Origin: Culex pipiens pallens
Lineage: Eukaryota > Arthropoda > Insecta > Diptera > Culicidae
Direction of reading: 5' to 3'
Assembly (NCBI RefSeq): GCF_016801865.2
Contig: NC_068938.1
Span: 188,490,850-188,554,849, forward strand
DNA length: 64,000 nucleotides
In this document: positions 23,840 through 34,943 of the stretch, one piece after another
Layout of the letters: every line of letters starts with the position of its first letter
Position numbering within the stretch: position 1 is the stretch's first letter
Program-made: the position numbers and the translations under genes
The notes under the pieces: model-generated
What the model was told of the DNA's origin: nothing
Databases searched by the model: none
What the model saw: the letters and a program-made list of their open reading frames with translations, nothing else

Positions 23840-25170
23840 CACTGAAATGGATGCTGAAAAGTTGAACTTTTCAGCACAAGTTTTGAAAAGTAATACTTTT
23901 CAACATTTCTTTGATTTAAACGATTTATTGACAAAATACATGAACATTCGACTTATAATTTCACTCAATGGGTGTTTTTCAGAAATGCAAAAAATGTTGT
24001 ATGGAACTCGTTGCAAACCTTGATTTTTTCAGCACTTGTCGTATTTATCCAACTCGGTGAACCTCGTTGGATAAATGTACGACACGTGTTTAACCGAATT
24101 TGTATTAGAACGTATTTTTTGCAAAAAAATGTTGAACATGTCCCTAACACAACACAGAAAAAAATCTGATGGAAAAAACGAATGCAAAAGCATGCACATC
24201 ACCTTCGTCAAAACAAACACTTAATATTACACACTGCATGTACAATTTTTGCAAACATAAAAAAAAGTTGCAACCAAAAAATATAAAAATATAAAAATTG
24301 AACTCACAAGCCAAGGTTTCAACATTTGGATGAAAAAAATGTTTTAAAATGCATTTAACAGGCGTACAGTTGCTTTCCAATTATTAGTTTTGAAAGTATC
24401 GAGGTATTGACGAAATTTTTTTTTTTCGCAAGAAAAAACTTTTCGTGGGACTGTACATTGGTATTTCATGAAAATTTAAAATGTTTTCAAAGGAGTTCAA
24501 ACATGCTGAACATTATTATAAACGCGGGAAATGCATTTTGACTGGTTTTCTGTTTATTAAACTTTAATTTTCATTAAAATTTTGAAGTTTTTCGAAAAAA
24601 ATATTGTTTTGCCCCCTGATTATTCAGGCCAATTTTGAAGGGGGGCGACATAAACTGACACATATTTGCAACGGCCTTAGATATTTTGGAAAATAATGAT
24701 GGAAAAACAAATGAATTTCGAATTCTGCGACCCTATTTCAGTCAAATTTGAATGACTGATTGTAACCGCCATCTTGGATTAATAAATGATAATTATCGGA
24801 AATGATTTTTTCCGAGGGCTTCGGATGATAATCGAGTCTGGACTGTAACTGTTTTTTTTTCGAATAGTCCTCATCATAACATACTACTTTTCCGAAGAAC
24901 AGGAAATCGATTAGAAAATCCCTTCTCAAACAACAGATTTTCGAATATTTAACATTTAACAAAAATACAAAAAAAAACTGCTTAGACGACAAAGGTAGAC
25001 CAAACAGTCCATTCAAATTGCTAACATCGCCATGAATAAAGCCATCTATCGGCCAAATCGTGCAAGCTGCTGGTTTAGCTAGTGCCCTGCAGGAGGCAAT
25101 CAACATTCCTGCTTCTTTTTCACACTGGACCTGTTGGAATCGTTGCGTTGACACAACACGAACGTAAATA
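23840..25170. other. Repeat debris and AT-rich sequence
   Basis: It contains ACTTTTCAGCA-type repeats (23831-23905), a hairpin at 24045-24080 (TTTATCCAACTCGG with its inverse), a reverse family B copy (24380-24685), and a fragment ending GATAATCGAGTCTGGACTGT near 24825-24845 that belongs to the family seen at 44428-45404. The 138-codon open frame at 24738-25154 (-) runs through repeat sequence and shows no known domain. Confidence 0.45.
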
Positions 25171-25570
25171 AAAACAAAACCGAGAGCCTACAGGTCGCAA
25201 ATCCTTGTGGACAAAAAAGTCGTGTATATTTTTTGTAAATAGTTTTAAAATTCAACATCGAAAATGTGTTCTGTTCCGATCAGCTGCCAACTTAGCTAGA
25301 ATGACAAAAAAGAAACCATCACCGTAAGATTGAAATTGTTAAATTTATGTTATTTTAATAATCACAATTGTTTTATATAGTTTATCGTAATTTTTGTATA
25401 TTTTTGAAATATACAGTTATTTGAGTATTATTAGGCTTATTTTGCACTTAAATCTTATTGTTTTAGGTGATGGAATGAAGAAGACATTTTATTATTTTTT
25501 ATTTATTTTTTTATAACCCGATACGTAAGGATATCAAATTTATTACCTTATCAATAATTTACTTTTAAAG

Positions 25571-28500
25571 ACAAAACCGCATCTGGGAAAAGGAACGCCG
25601 CGACCGGTTGAACCAAACGTTTGACAGCTTGGCCAAGCTGCTGCCCGACTATGAGCCGGCTACGCAGCTCAGCAAGATCGAGATCCTCCAGCGGACGATC
25701 GAGCATGTGGAGAAACTACAGGACAAGATTAAAGCCTTCCTCGAGGAGCAGGACGAGCTGCTGAAAAGTAGTTCAATTTGTTTGTTCAAATTGAAAAAAA
25801 AATACTGAGCATTTTATTTTAATTTCAAGAACACGTTGACGAACTGGAGGAACGTCTGCAGGCACTGATTGCTCGTAACGAAGATCTGGCAGCCTTGCTG
25901 AAGAAAGCAAACATCACTGTGCCACCATGTAAGGCGGAAGCGATCGCGAAGAGGGATTCACCTGAGGATCAGCTAATTAAACCTTTAGACGACGTTAGCA
26001 AAAAGACTGTATCGAAGGACCAAGATGTTGTGCAAGACAAAGTTGTAGCGGAATGTCCCGTAACGAGTTCTGCTTCAGCGAATATCACGAATTCGAACAA
26101 AACATTAGAATGTAGGACTTTAGAAATTCAACCAGCAGAGCCAGCAGCTGTCACAACCGTAATCAATGATACTGCGGTTGCTGCGGAATCAACGCCAGCA
26201 ATGTCCACCGTCAACATCCCGAGTACGTGCCTCGTAATGGCCAACAATCAGATTGTTGGAACGCTTCAGCAAACGAATGGAGGTAAAAGAAGAACAACGC
26301 TCTTAAATTATTTTTCTAAAAGCCTCAAATTTCAGTCAACGTAACATCCTCCCTGCTGCCAACGCCAATAATGGCCACCGGTGTCATCATATCGAACAAC
26401 GGAAACGTGCTCCAGATGCCAATGGTACCGTCCGCATCGTCCCTCCTGATCGTCAGCAACGAGGATGTTCGCGCCAAGATCAGCATGAAGAAACGGCGAG
26501 CACGAACCGGCGCTGACTCCAAAGCATCGCCGAAGAAGAGCAAATCTTCGGGAAAATTCACGATAAAGTCGATCGATGTGATACCGGGCCGGATCGTGAA
26601 CGGGAAGATTCCGATTCCGGCGCTCAAGCGGTCACCACAGCCATCGAAGAAGGAGCGAAAGCAGTACCGCAAGAAGCGAAGTCGGAAGGAGGTTGAGGGG
26701 GTGAAGGATCATGATGGGAGGGAAGCGAAAAAAGCGAGGGTTGATGAGGAGGGAGGGTCGACTGGGCAACCGGAAGAACAAGATCAAGTTGAAGATCCGA
26801 GTGTACAGAAGGTGAATGAAGAGTGCAATAAGGCGGTTGAGCAAAAGGTTGTTGAGGAAACTAAAGCGAATGATGTTCCAGAACCAGAAGATCAGGCGAA
26901 TTCCTTGGATATGAACCTTGATCAGGGAGATTTGTCGGCGGATATTTTCGCGAATCTACAAGTCCCAGTTGGAGAGACTGACGATCATCAGGGATCGCTT
27001 TCACCGACGGCTGCATATCTGATGAACTTCCCACTGGTTGCAATAGGTGGAAAAGCCAGTGGGAATCATGTCGAAGGATCTGGGGACGTGGAAGATGGAG
27101 ACTGTACGGAGTTGGATAAGAAAGCGTCGACGCAACAAGCTAGTGATACCCTTTTGTTGGATAACTTCTCGTCGTACTTCAATTCCAGCGGATACGGAGG
27201 ACTGGAGAGCATATTGCCTCCTTTGCCGGATATTCCATTGACTAGTACAGCTACGAATGTCTCCACCCTGTACCAGTCGATCGACAGCATGCTGGAGCAC
27301 AAGACTTCTCGTACAACGAGTAGTTCCGACTGTCGGTACAACTCAGCTCCGTTCACCTTCACGCTAACTTCTTCCACAACCACAGTTTCGACGCAGTCCT
27401 GCTACGACTACAAGCATTCTTCGTCATCCGGGTACTTCTATCCGACGCCGGTGACCTCTAGCAAACCGATCGACGAGTACTGCTTGCTGAAGCCAGCGAT
27501 CGTCAGCGAGTTTACGTTCTGCTTGACCAGCACGACTCCCAGCGCTCCGAAGACCGTCCAGTCGCAGTATACGAACAGTGCGATATTCGCTTCAACGATT
27601 ACAACGCCCTCTTACAGCACGTACGGACATCAACCCAGAAGTAGCAACAAAGCTGCCAGTTACAGTTCCAACTACATTCCTGACGCGGCGAAGACTGTTG
27701 CAAAAACGCCCAAGAAGTACGATTTGCCGGAAGCGGAGAAACCTGCGACGAGCTTCACCTTCTCGCTGACGTCAACCACCAAAAGTGTGCCCAAATATAC
27801 GCACTCGGTAATGACTACAACGTCTTCAGGCTGTGTAGTACAATATCCAGTGAGCAGCGCTTCTTCCAACTACAGCAAGGTTGAAGATTGCTTGTACAAA
27901 AGCGTAAAATCGTCGCATCAACCATACAAAACTTCCTCCAAGCCGAAGAACAATTCGTATCCAGCTGTAACCAATTACCAGTCCGTCACGAATACACAAT
28001 CAAAGTACGAAGTCAGCTGGATGGCTTCTCAAGACCCAAAGCTCCCTACCACAAGTCAGGACTACAACCAGCTGCACCCGTCAATCGAATTCAACAACAG
28101 CTCCTATCAAACAAACTTCGATCTAAGCCGGAAGTCGGATATCTTCTTTGCTCATCCCACTGCAGAGGACAACTTGGTTTCATGGTCGCCAAACAAACTC
28201 ACCAACATCCTGAACGACACTTCGTCTTCCTACTATCCTCCCACCGCCACTAGTCTACCAAACCTGAACGGAGATCTTGCCCTGAACAACTTACCCAACT
28301 ATCAACCACCCACAACCACCACCAAGACCAGCTCCCAAAGGAAAGCCAACGATTCCGGAAGCACCTTCCTCTCCGTGCAACAGCTTGTCGATCAACCGAG
28401 AAGAAACACCACCAAAACCTACCCCAGTTGTAGCAACTACTCGACTACGCAACAGAAACCGCTGAACAACAACTATTCCGCCGAATCGTTGATAGCTGCT

Positions 28501-29217
28501 CCTAGCGCCAAGAACAATACCTGCAGCACGTACAACTCCGCCGACAACCCACTGTCGTTCAACTTTGACTACTCGACGGACTACAACAAAAGCTACAACT
28601 ACGGCTGTCAGCAGAACTACATGCCTTCCTTCATCGACAACAGCTACGGACTACCAACGCTTCCTCCTCCAACCGTTACCACCTCATCAGCATCCGTTAC
28701 CAACTACTCCAACTACAGCTACTCAACAGACAAGAAGCAATCCACCACTTACTACCAGAGTTCATCCTACCAAACGACACCCGCAGACGTCCCCTACTAC
28801 GTCCCATCCAGCGAGAAGCGAACCCACCAGCAAACCACCACAACCTCCCCCACCAAATCCAAAAAACACCACAAACAACCCGTCACCAACGACTTCTTCC
28901 CGACGATCCTCCCACCACCCCCCAGCATCCCAGACGACCCGCTTTCCTACACCAACTTCAACTTCAACACCCCGAAACCATCGTCGCAGTCAACCTACGC
29001 ACCTGCCTCAACAAACTACTCCAACAACCATTCCTACCAGCAACCTCCGACGAATGTGACGACGACGACGCCAGGAAGCTCGCTGGCGAACTTTAACCTG
29101 AGCACGATCTGTCCGGAAATCAACGAGAAAAGTGGGGGCGCCAACGGGGGACCGGCGACGGTGGCCGCAACCGTACCGCCCATGAGGCATGCAATAACCG
29201 GCGGAGCCGGGTGGTGA
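25571..29217 (+). CDS. bHLH transcription factor with long S/T/Y/N-rich tail (5' exon not found)
   Basis: Three exons are supported: 25571-25767, 25830-26282 and 26336-29217 (stop TGA), with phase-compatible introns of 62 and 53 bp. The first begins in mid-codon after acceptor TTTTAAAG, so at least one upstream exon exists but I could not place it. Exon 1 encodes a basic region (NRIWEKERRDRLN), helix 1 (FDSLAKLLPDYEP), loop, and helix 2 (LSKIEILQRTIEHVEKLQ). A leucine-rich coiled-coil (VDELEERLQALIARNEDL) continues in exon 2. Exon 3 has lysine/arginine-rich probable NLS segments (KKRRARTG, KKERKQYRKKRSRKE), an acidic Gln/Glu stretch, and about 800 residues rich in Ser, Thr, Tyr, Asn and Pro. 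The tail contains three FTFxLTSxT repeats and ends near FNLSTICPEINEK. About 1177 residues are visible. It should bind E-box-like DNA as a dimer in the nucleus. Similarity to the USF3 group is a weak memory-based guess, so no symbol is given. Confidence 0.88.
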
Positions 29218-29276
29218 TCGAGTTTTGTTGGGGGTTTTTTTTTGTAAAAAAAATATGTTTTTTTTGGTTAGGACGA

Positions 29277-29282
29277 AATAAA
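29277..29282 (+). terminator. Polyadenylation signal of the bHLH gene
   Basis: AATAAA lies 60 bp after the stop codon, following a T/A-rich 3' UTR. No competing signal occurs between it and the stop. Confidence 0.7.
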
Positions 29283-29289
29283 AGAAGAT

Positions 29290-30250
29290 TTTTAAAATTA
29301 ACTTGATTGTTTTTTATCGACTTGGAATCTTACTCAAACATCCTATACGACTTCAACAACAACTTTCATACAAACAAGATCATTTCAACTCCGCTGTCTA
29401 CACCCATACGAGATCGACAATACACCCAATGTCAAACAATGTAAATGGTCCAAAGACGCTGAGTAAGGAAATTGTCCCTAGATATATAGATCATGTAAAG
29501 TAAGGCTGGTTTTCCGGTTGTCAAAAATAATTAGCACAAAATTTTTAACATGAAAATTTCCAGAAAGCGATTTTTTTCCATTTTCTGGGCAATATACTTC
29601 GGATATTTTAGGGCTAAACAACCATGCCAAACTGGATCGAAAAAAATATTATTATTAAAGCGTTGACAGCTGGGAAACTCGCCTTACCTTTAATCTAATC
29701 TACATGCCTTGACACTGTCCATCCACTTCGTTCCTAATGTAAACAATAACTAACGTGATCAGGATGCACTCTTTGTTTACATCTGAACATTCCAAATTGT
29801 TTTGCTTGATGTGAGATCGGTCCTACCAAATTTGAAACAGCAATATATTTGGACTATACAATTGGGTACTAAAGCCCTGTGTAAATTTTTATGTACAACG
29901 GTAAAAAACACGATTAAAAACCATTTCTGATCACTTTTTTTCATTTTTATGCAAAAAAAAGTTATTGACAAGACAACATTTTTTCGATGGATCAACTATG
30001 GTCCCCTTGGAACGAGCTGTCAAGTAGGAGCTTTTCTGTCAAGAAGGACCGCGAGGTTATTTTTTCAAAATTGATTTAAAAATCCATTTTAAACTCTTTG
30101 TGGTCGTACAAAGGGTCATTGTACTCAGAAAAATAAGCTTTATCGCTGTAAACAATAATATCAGCAATCTAAGCTTCATTTTAGGACCCAATTTTTTGTA
30201 TGTTAGGCATACTTTGATTCAAACCAAATCGCTTCGATTGAGAGTCTAAA
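29290..30250. other. Non-coding spacer with a family D repeat
   Basis: No gene is seen. The part near 29890-30090 is the inverted relative of 10390-10500 (GGAACGAGCTGTCAAGTAGG). Confidence 0.5.
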
Positions 30251-30251
30251 A

Positions 30252-30423
30252 GAGGTATTAGCGTATGACACACAAACAAACATACTCGCACTCTTTCGTG
30301 TTTGACAGTTTGCCAAACTGGCAAACAAAGCAAAGCAGACGTTTCTGCAAACAAATGCAGGTAAACTGCCTAACTGTCAAAAAGTGCGAGTTTGTTTGTT
30401 TGTTTGTCATAGTCTAATACCTC
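30252..30423. mobile_element. MITE 1 of a four-element cluster
   Basis: GAGGTATTAG with GTATGACA is mirrored by TGTCATAG and CTAATACCTC; the inverted match continues through ACAAACAAAC and CTCGCACT. Total length is about 172 bp, with no coding capacity. Confidence 0.75.
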
Positions 30424-30448
30424 CTTAAATCTTTACCACTGTCATCAT

Positions 30449-30661
30449 AGGGCTTTTGTTAATTTGATTTGGTTAACCGCGGTGGATTTTCTTGAAATAA
30501 TTCGAACTGTCAAAAATCCACCAAAGCATCTACCACATTGATCGCACAAAAATCTGTGGTAGAAAAGTATCCACCGGTAGATGCTTTGGTGGATTTTTGA
30601 CAGTTCGAATTATTTCAAGAAAATCCACCGCGGTTAACCAAATCAAATTAACAAAAGCCCT
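30449..30661. mobile_element. MITE 2: near-perfect palindrome
   Basis: The left arm starts AGGGCTTTTGTTAATTTGAT and continues through GGTTAACCGCGGTGGATTTT to CCACCAAAGCATCTACC. The right arm is its reverse complement, ending CAAAAGCCCT at 30661. Arms are about 90 bp and nearly identical. Flanks read CAT on both sides, a possible 3-bp duplication. Confidence 0.85.
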
Positions 30662-30734
30662 CATGGTTCGTGGTTGTGCTCCTTCTATTGGCTGATGCAC
30701 CAAGTGATTTGTTTACCTTTTTTCGACTCTCCCC

Positions 30735-30828
30735 GCAAACGTCAAACCATACAAAATAGCTGCCGGATCTTTTCCGGGAGAGATCCGGAAAAAGATCCGG
30801 CAGCAATTTGTACTGATTTGACGTTTGC
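30735..30828. mobile_element. MITE 3: short foldback
   Basis: GCAAACGTCAAA and GCTGCCGGATCTTTTCCGG are mirrored by CCGGAAAAAGATCCGGCAGC and TTTGACGTTTGC. Length is 94 bp. Confidence 0.75.
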
Positions 30829-30896
30829 TGAGGGTGCCGAAAAGTTTGGTTATGTTACTGCTTGCAAAAGACAATAGGAATAAGCTCGGGAACAAG

Positions 30897-31041
30897 ATTA
30901 TCCGTTCGACGCAGAGCTTTGCGGCTGTCATCGTAGTGTGCCTGTCATCGCCTAGTAAACAAAGCAACCTCTGTAGATTATCAGACTGACAGATGTTGGA
31001 AAAATCTAACTGGCGCAAACCACTGCGTCGAACGGATTATC
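30897..31041. mobile_element. MITE 4
   Basis: GATTATCCGTTCGACGCAG is mirrored by CTGCGTCGAACGGATTATC at 31023-31041 with one mismatch. The 145-bp element has an unrelated, non-palindromic centre. Confidence 0.75.
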
Positions 31042-31340
31042 ATATGCTTAGCTTAACATGTGAACTGCTGAACTGCAAAGCTAGCGTTCATCATTGATTT
31101 GCAGTAAAGCTGCCAACCGATGTCAGTAGCTTTGTCATCACTGAATGAAAGTGGTGTTTGGTTTTGGGTGTACTCAGATCAAAAGAAGAGGGATCAATGG
31201 ATACGGACCAAAAGGTTGTCACTGCTTAGAAAGTCCATATTTTCGGTATGATTTAACAAAAAAACTAACTTAATCCACCTATGTGGTTGGAGCCTTCCTC
31301 ACTCATTACCAACAATGGCTGATTTGATGGGGAATAAAAA

Positions 31341-31996
31341 AGTACATAAATATCACTTAAGTGACCATATCTCGAGACAGGGTTGCCAGATCTTCAATGT
31401 TTTGGACTCGTTGGAATGGTTTTTTGATAACCTAACCAACGATGGGTCGGATGGTGGATCCGGACATAGTTTACATATATTTAAGTGAGATCCGGCTTCC
31501 AAAAAGTACATAAATGTCACTTAAGTGACCATATCTCGAGACAGGGTTGCCAGATCTTCAATGTATTAGACTCGTTGGAAAGGTCTTTTGATAACCTAAC
31601 CAACGATGGGTCGGATGGTGGATCCGGACATAGTTTAGATACATTTAAGTGAGATTCGGCTACAAAAAAGTACATAAATATCACTTAAGTGACCATATTT
31701 CGAGACAGGGTTGCCAGATCTTCAATGTATTAGACTAGTTGGAAAGGTCTTTTGATGCCCTAACCAACGATGGGTCGGATGGCGGATCCGGACATAGTTT
31801 AGAGACATTTAAGTGAGATCCGGCTTCCAAAAAGTACATAAATATCACTTAAGTGACCATATCTCGAGACAGGGTTGCCAGATCTTCAATGTTTTGGACT
31901 CGTTGGAAAGGTCTTTTGATAACCTATCCAACGATGAGTCAGGTGGTGGATCCGGACATAGTTTACATACATTTAAGTGAGATCCGGATATATGTG
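31341..31996 (+). repeat. Minisatellite: four 164-bp units
   Basis: AGTACATAAAT recurs at 31341, 31505, 31669 and 31833, a constant period of 164. Each unit contains CACTTAAGTGACCATAT, GACAGGGTTGCCAGATCTTC, CGATGGGTCGGATGG-type sequence and GATCCGGACATAGTTTA. Units differ by a few substitutions. Confidence 0.92.
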
Positions 31997-32151
31997 AAAA
32001 CACATTTTTATACATAACTTTTGAACTACTTATCGAAACTTCAATCTGTATAAAACTCGATCTATGGGACCCTAAACCAAGTCGAATGCAACAGGTTCGG
32101 GTCAAATCGGTTCAGCCAGTGCCGAGAAACATGAGCTAGTTTGTTGGTCAC

Positions 32152-32192
32152 ATACATACACACACACACATACACACACACATACACACAGA
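32152..32192 (+). repeat. CA-rich microsatellite
   Basis: Runs of (CA)n interrupted by TA, inside the TIR element at 31292-32308. Confidence 0.85.
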
Positions 32193-32518
32193 CATTTGTT
32201 CAGTTTTCGATTCTGAGTCGATATGTATACATGAAGGTGGGTCTACGACGTTTTTATACAAAGTTCATTTTTAGAGCAGGATTATCGCCTTACCTCAGTG
32301 AGGAAGGCAAAATGCACACTTTACTGACAGTTCTGTATTTAAATATATAACTAATACGATTTTGCAAGACTTCATGCAATAAATATATATTTGAAGTAGA
32401 CAACGTTCAGCAATCACTGGTCAAAGGCAATCGATTCCACCCTCATGGCACATGGCTTAAGTCTAATCTCGACGTAATTATGTTTACTTATCTAGCTATG
32501 AACATTCACGGAATTCAG

Positions 32519-34943
32519 TCAATTCAGTTCCCACGGAGCGCTGATCGTCCAGTTCGGATTATGCGAGATTCCGTTGCAGGACCACGACACCGGTATCAAG
32601 TAGTCCACCAGCGATTCTCCGCTAACCGGGCAGTTCCTCCTAGCGTAGTACTCCATGTTGTACAGACTAAGCTGGATACCGTTTCCGATGCACAGCATCA
32701 GCCACAGCAGAATGTTGCCGACGTCTTTGCTCATATTGCGCGTCACGAACATCAGCAGCAGTCCCATGAACTCGAACTGCACAAACATCACCGGGAAGAA
32801 GAACCGGAAGGCGAACGCTAGGATCACCTCGTGGAAGATTGCCGACACGGTGAACACCAGCACGGTTGCCAAAAACCGGCAATCCTTGAACACATGCTCA
32901 ACGGCGTCCTTGTAGATGTACGTGTACAACCAGTCGTGGACCACCACGTTCCAGGATCGGATGTACTCGGCGAACGAGGACGCGTTCCACCAGTCCCGGT
33001 AGAACAGACGATCCGCGAATCGTAACAGCTCCGAGCTGGCGTTCATCCAGGCATGCAGCAGGCAGTAGAATCCACACAGGAAGGACAGCGATCCGGGCAT
33101 GACACTTCCGAACAGGGAGAGGACAAACTTGCCGGAACTGATTTCCGCGTGTCCGAATCGGTCAAACAGCGGAGTCAGGAAGCGTTCGAAGATGAAGCTG
33201 ATGTAGAAGATTACGCCGATTACTTCCAGAACGTGGCGGAACACCACGGACCAGCGGATTCGCTTAGTGCGCGGGTATTCGTCACGGTATACCAGGGTTG
33301 GAGCGAATAGGAAGTAGATGAACTTTGAGAACGATGGAACTGCAACGGCGTGGGCAGGTTTGTCTTCCGAGGAAGATTTGGTTGTCCTTTCCAAGGCACG
33401 TGGGATGTTGCTACGGACGAAGGCGTGGACCTTCATTACGAACCGGGTCATTTCCATGAGGACTGCTACCGAAGACGCCGGTGGAAGGTCCAACCAAAGC
33501 ACGGCTTTTATAACGAACGCCACAAAGGTGCACTGGTATAATACTAGTCCGAAGATAGAGCTGATGTCCCAAACCTTGCGGGATTCATCTGGAATCAAAG
33601 AAATCGTTCAAATGACAACTCTAACAAAATTGTCAAAAACCTACAGTCCTTTCGCACAAACACCCACAGACAGAAGCTCGGATACACACACAGGGTAGCG
33701 ATCTGCATGCAGCTCCACAGCAGCAGCGCGATGTGAAACTTCCCGAATCCGGCCACGATCGGTCGGAATCCCAGATTGATGCGTCCCCGATCGACGAAGT
33801 CGTGCACGACCGTATTCAGAAACATGATAATCAGTATCACCACGAAGATGTGATAGATCGTCTTGATGTGCTTCACCTCGAAGAGGTCCGTCAGCAGCGA
33901 GTTCCTCGCCACAAACTCCTTGTCCGGCAGCTTGCCACCGGTACGCGATCGGTTGCGACCTCGACTACTGGAACTGCCGCCGTCGGCGGTACTTATCGAG
34001 GACGAGCTCGTCTCCTTGAACAGCTCCCGCAGCTTGTAGTTTTTGAGATTGAACAGCTTCACCTCACCCACCAAATCCTCCACCAGCAGGTCCAGCTTGC
34101 GCTCGACGTCCTTCTCCAGCTTGTGGACTAAGCTCTGGAATGGTGCACGGAGAAAAAAGAGTTCCCAAAATCGTGAAAAAGCGTTCAAGATAATGGGAAC
34201 CACGAACAAAGTGTTCAAATTTCATGGTACGTTTTTCAAAATCGTACCATGGGATTTGAACACTTTGTTCGAGGTTCCCATTTTCATGAACGCTTGTTCA
34301 CGATTTTGGGAACTCTTTTTTCTCCGTGTGGCGTGTTATCGATTAGGATTGCACAAGTTGGTAACTCGCGGGAAACTTACATCCATCTTTTCGCGCATTT
34401 TATCGATTGCCATGTCTTTGACCACTTCTTCCTTGAGTTCGCGTTGTGCTGTAAGGGGGAGCGTGTTTGTTGAATACATTTTTACAGAGCGGTACGCTGT
34501 TCGATGGCACTGAGGAAGTTATTCGTTGTAGTAATTCGAGATAATGATGAGATAATTATAAGAGTTAAGCGCACAAAGCTTGATATTTTATTGATTGATC
34601 CTGATCTTAAATTGTAAACATTAATTAAAGAACTAATATTTCTATGAGAAGTTGGATCACCCTAATATTCGATACCATGCTTGCTCTACTGACAATGGTA
34701 CGTTACATTTCCATTCATGGAAGCGGTGCTAGACAGTATTCTAATTGAAAATCAAAGCAAAACCGCCTTCTACCGCGAACCTCGTATATTGGGAATGATT
34801 CATACAATCCGTATCCACTTCCTCATTGCATCATGATCCAACGGAAACCTACCACGTTTCCCAACGCCATTGCTTTCACCGTCGGAACTTCCGCAGGAGC
34901 TCGATCCGCTGGCACTGTTCGTTGAACTGTTGAGTTCACTCAT
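32519..34943 (-). CDS. Sterol O-acyltransferase (ACAT/SOAT), gene A
   Basis: An MBOAT-family ER membrane enzyme expected to transfer a fatty acyl group from acyl-CoA to cholesterol or another sterol. Exons in transcript order are 34943-34853, 34448-34381, 34134-33645 and 33588-32519. All junctions are GT..AG and in phase, giving 572 residues, close to the family's usual size (about 550). The start is the ATG of MSELNSS, chosen because further upstream the frame has only a GTG. The N-terminal part is hydrophilic and charged (residues about 30-90). Multiple hydrophobic segments follow, with APTLVYRDEYPRT (about 312), the family motif FYRDWWN (about 412-418) and the histidine of SAIFHEV (about 469), which fits the active-site histidine position in human SOAT1. 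A paralogue, gene B, lies upstream on the same strand. A MITE sits in intron 2 against the acceptor of exon 3. Confidence 0.93.
34146..34328. mobile_element. MITE in intron 2 of SOAT gene A, next to the splice acceptor
   Basis: CACGGAGAAAAAAGAGTTCC at 34146 is mirrored by GGAACTCTTTTTTCTCCGTG ending at 34328; the inverted match continues through CAAAATCGTGAA and AGCGTTCA. Arms are about 80 bp. On the gene strand the element stops 11 bp before the AG that precedes exon 3, so its CTCTTTTTTCTCC end forms the polypyrimidine tract. Open frames extending the exon upstream into it are artefacts. Confidence 0.85.

Larger units (their letters stand above)
31292..32308. mobile_element. TIR element carrying a 164-bp tandem array
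   Basis: GCCTTCCTCACT at 31292 and AGTGAGGAAGGC at 32297-32308 form a perfect 12-bp inverted pair. Between them lie four 164-bp repeats, a unique segment and a (CA)-rich run. No transposase frame is seen. The right side (TTTCGATTCTGAGTCGATAT then GAAGGTGGGTCTACGACG) looks like a conserved element terminus rather than host sequence. Confidence 0.7.

Noticed and set aside
24738..25154. 138-codon minus-strand gene
   Set aside because: It crosses repeat-derived sequence including a known TIR terminus in this window; no domain.
26325..26672. Minus-strand open frame over the bHLH gene
   Set aside because: Antisense shadow of the exon; the plus strand has the coherent bHLH, NLS and tail structure with proper splice sites.
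28565..29059. 164-codon plus-strand frame rich in Thr and Pro
   Set aside because: Alternative frame within the low-complexity ACC/CCA-rich tail of the bHLH exon.
31341..31996. CRISPR-like array
   Set aside because: Units of 164 bp are contiguous without unique spacers, in a eukaryotic repeat.
34135..34218. N-terminal extension of SOAT exon 3 (MNTLFVVPIIL...)
   Set aside because: It runs into the MITE; the AG at 34135-34136 gives an in-phase join to the upstream exons.
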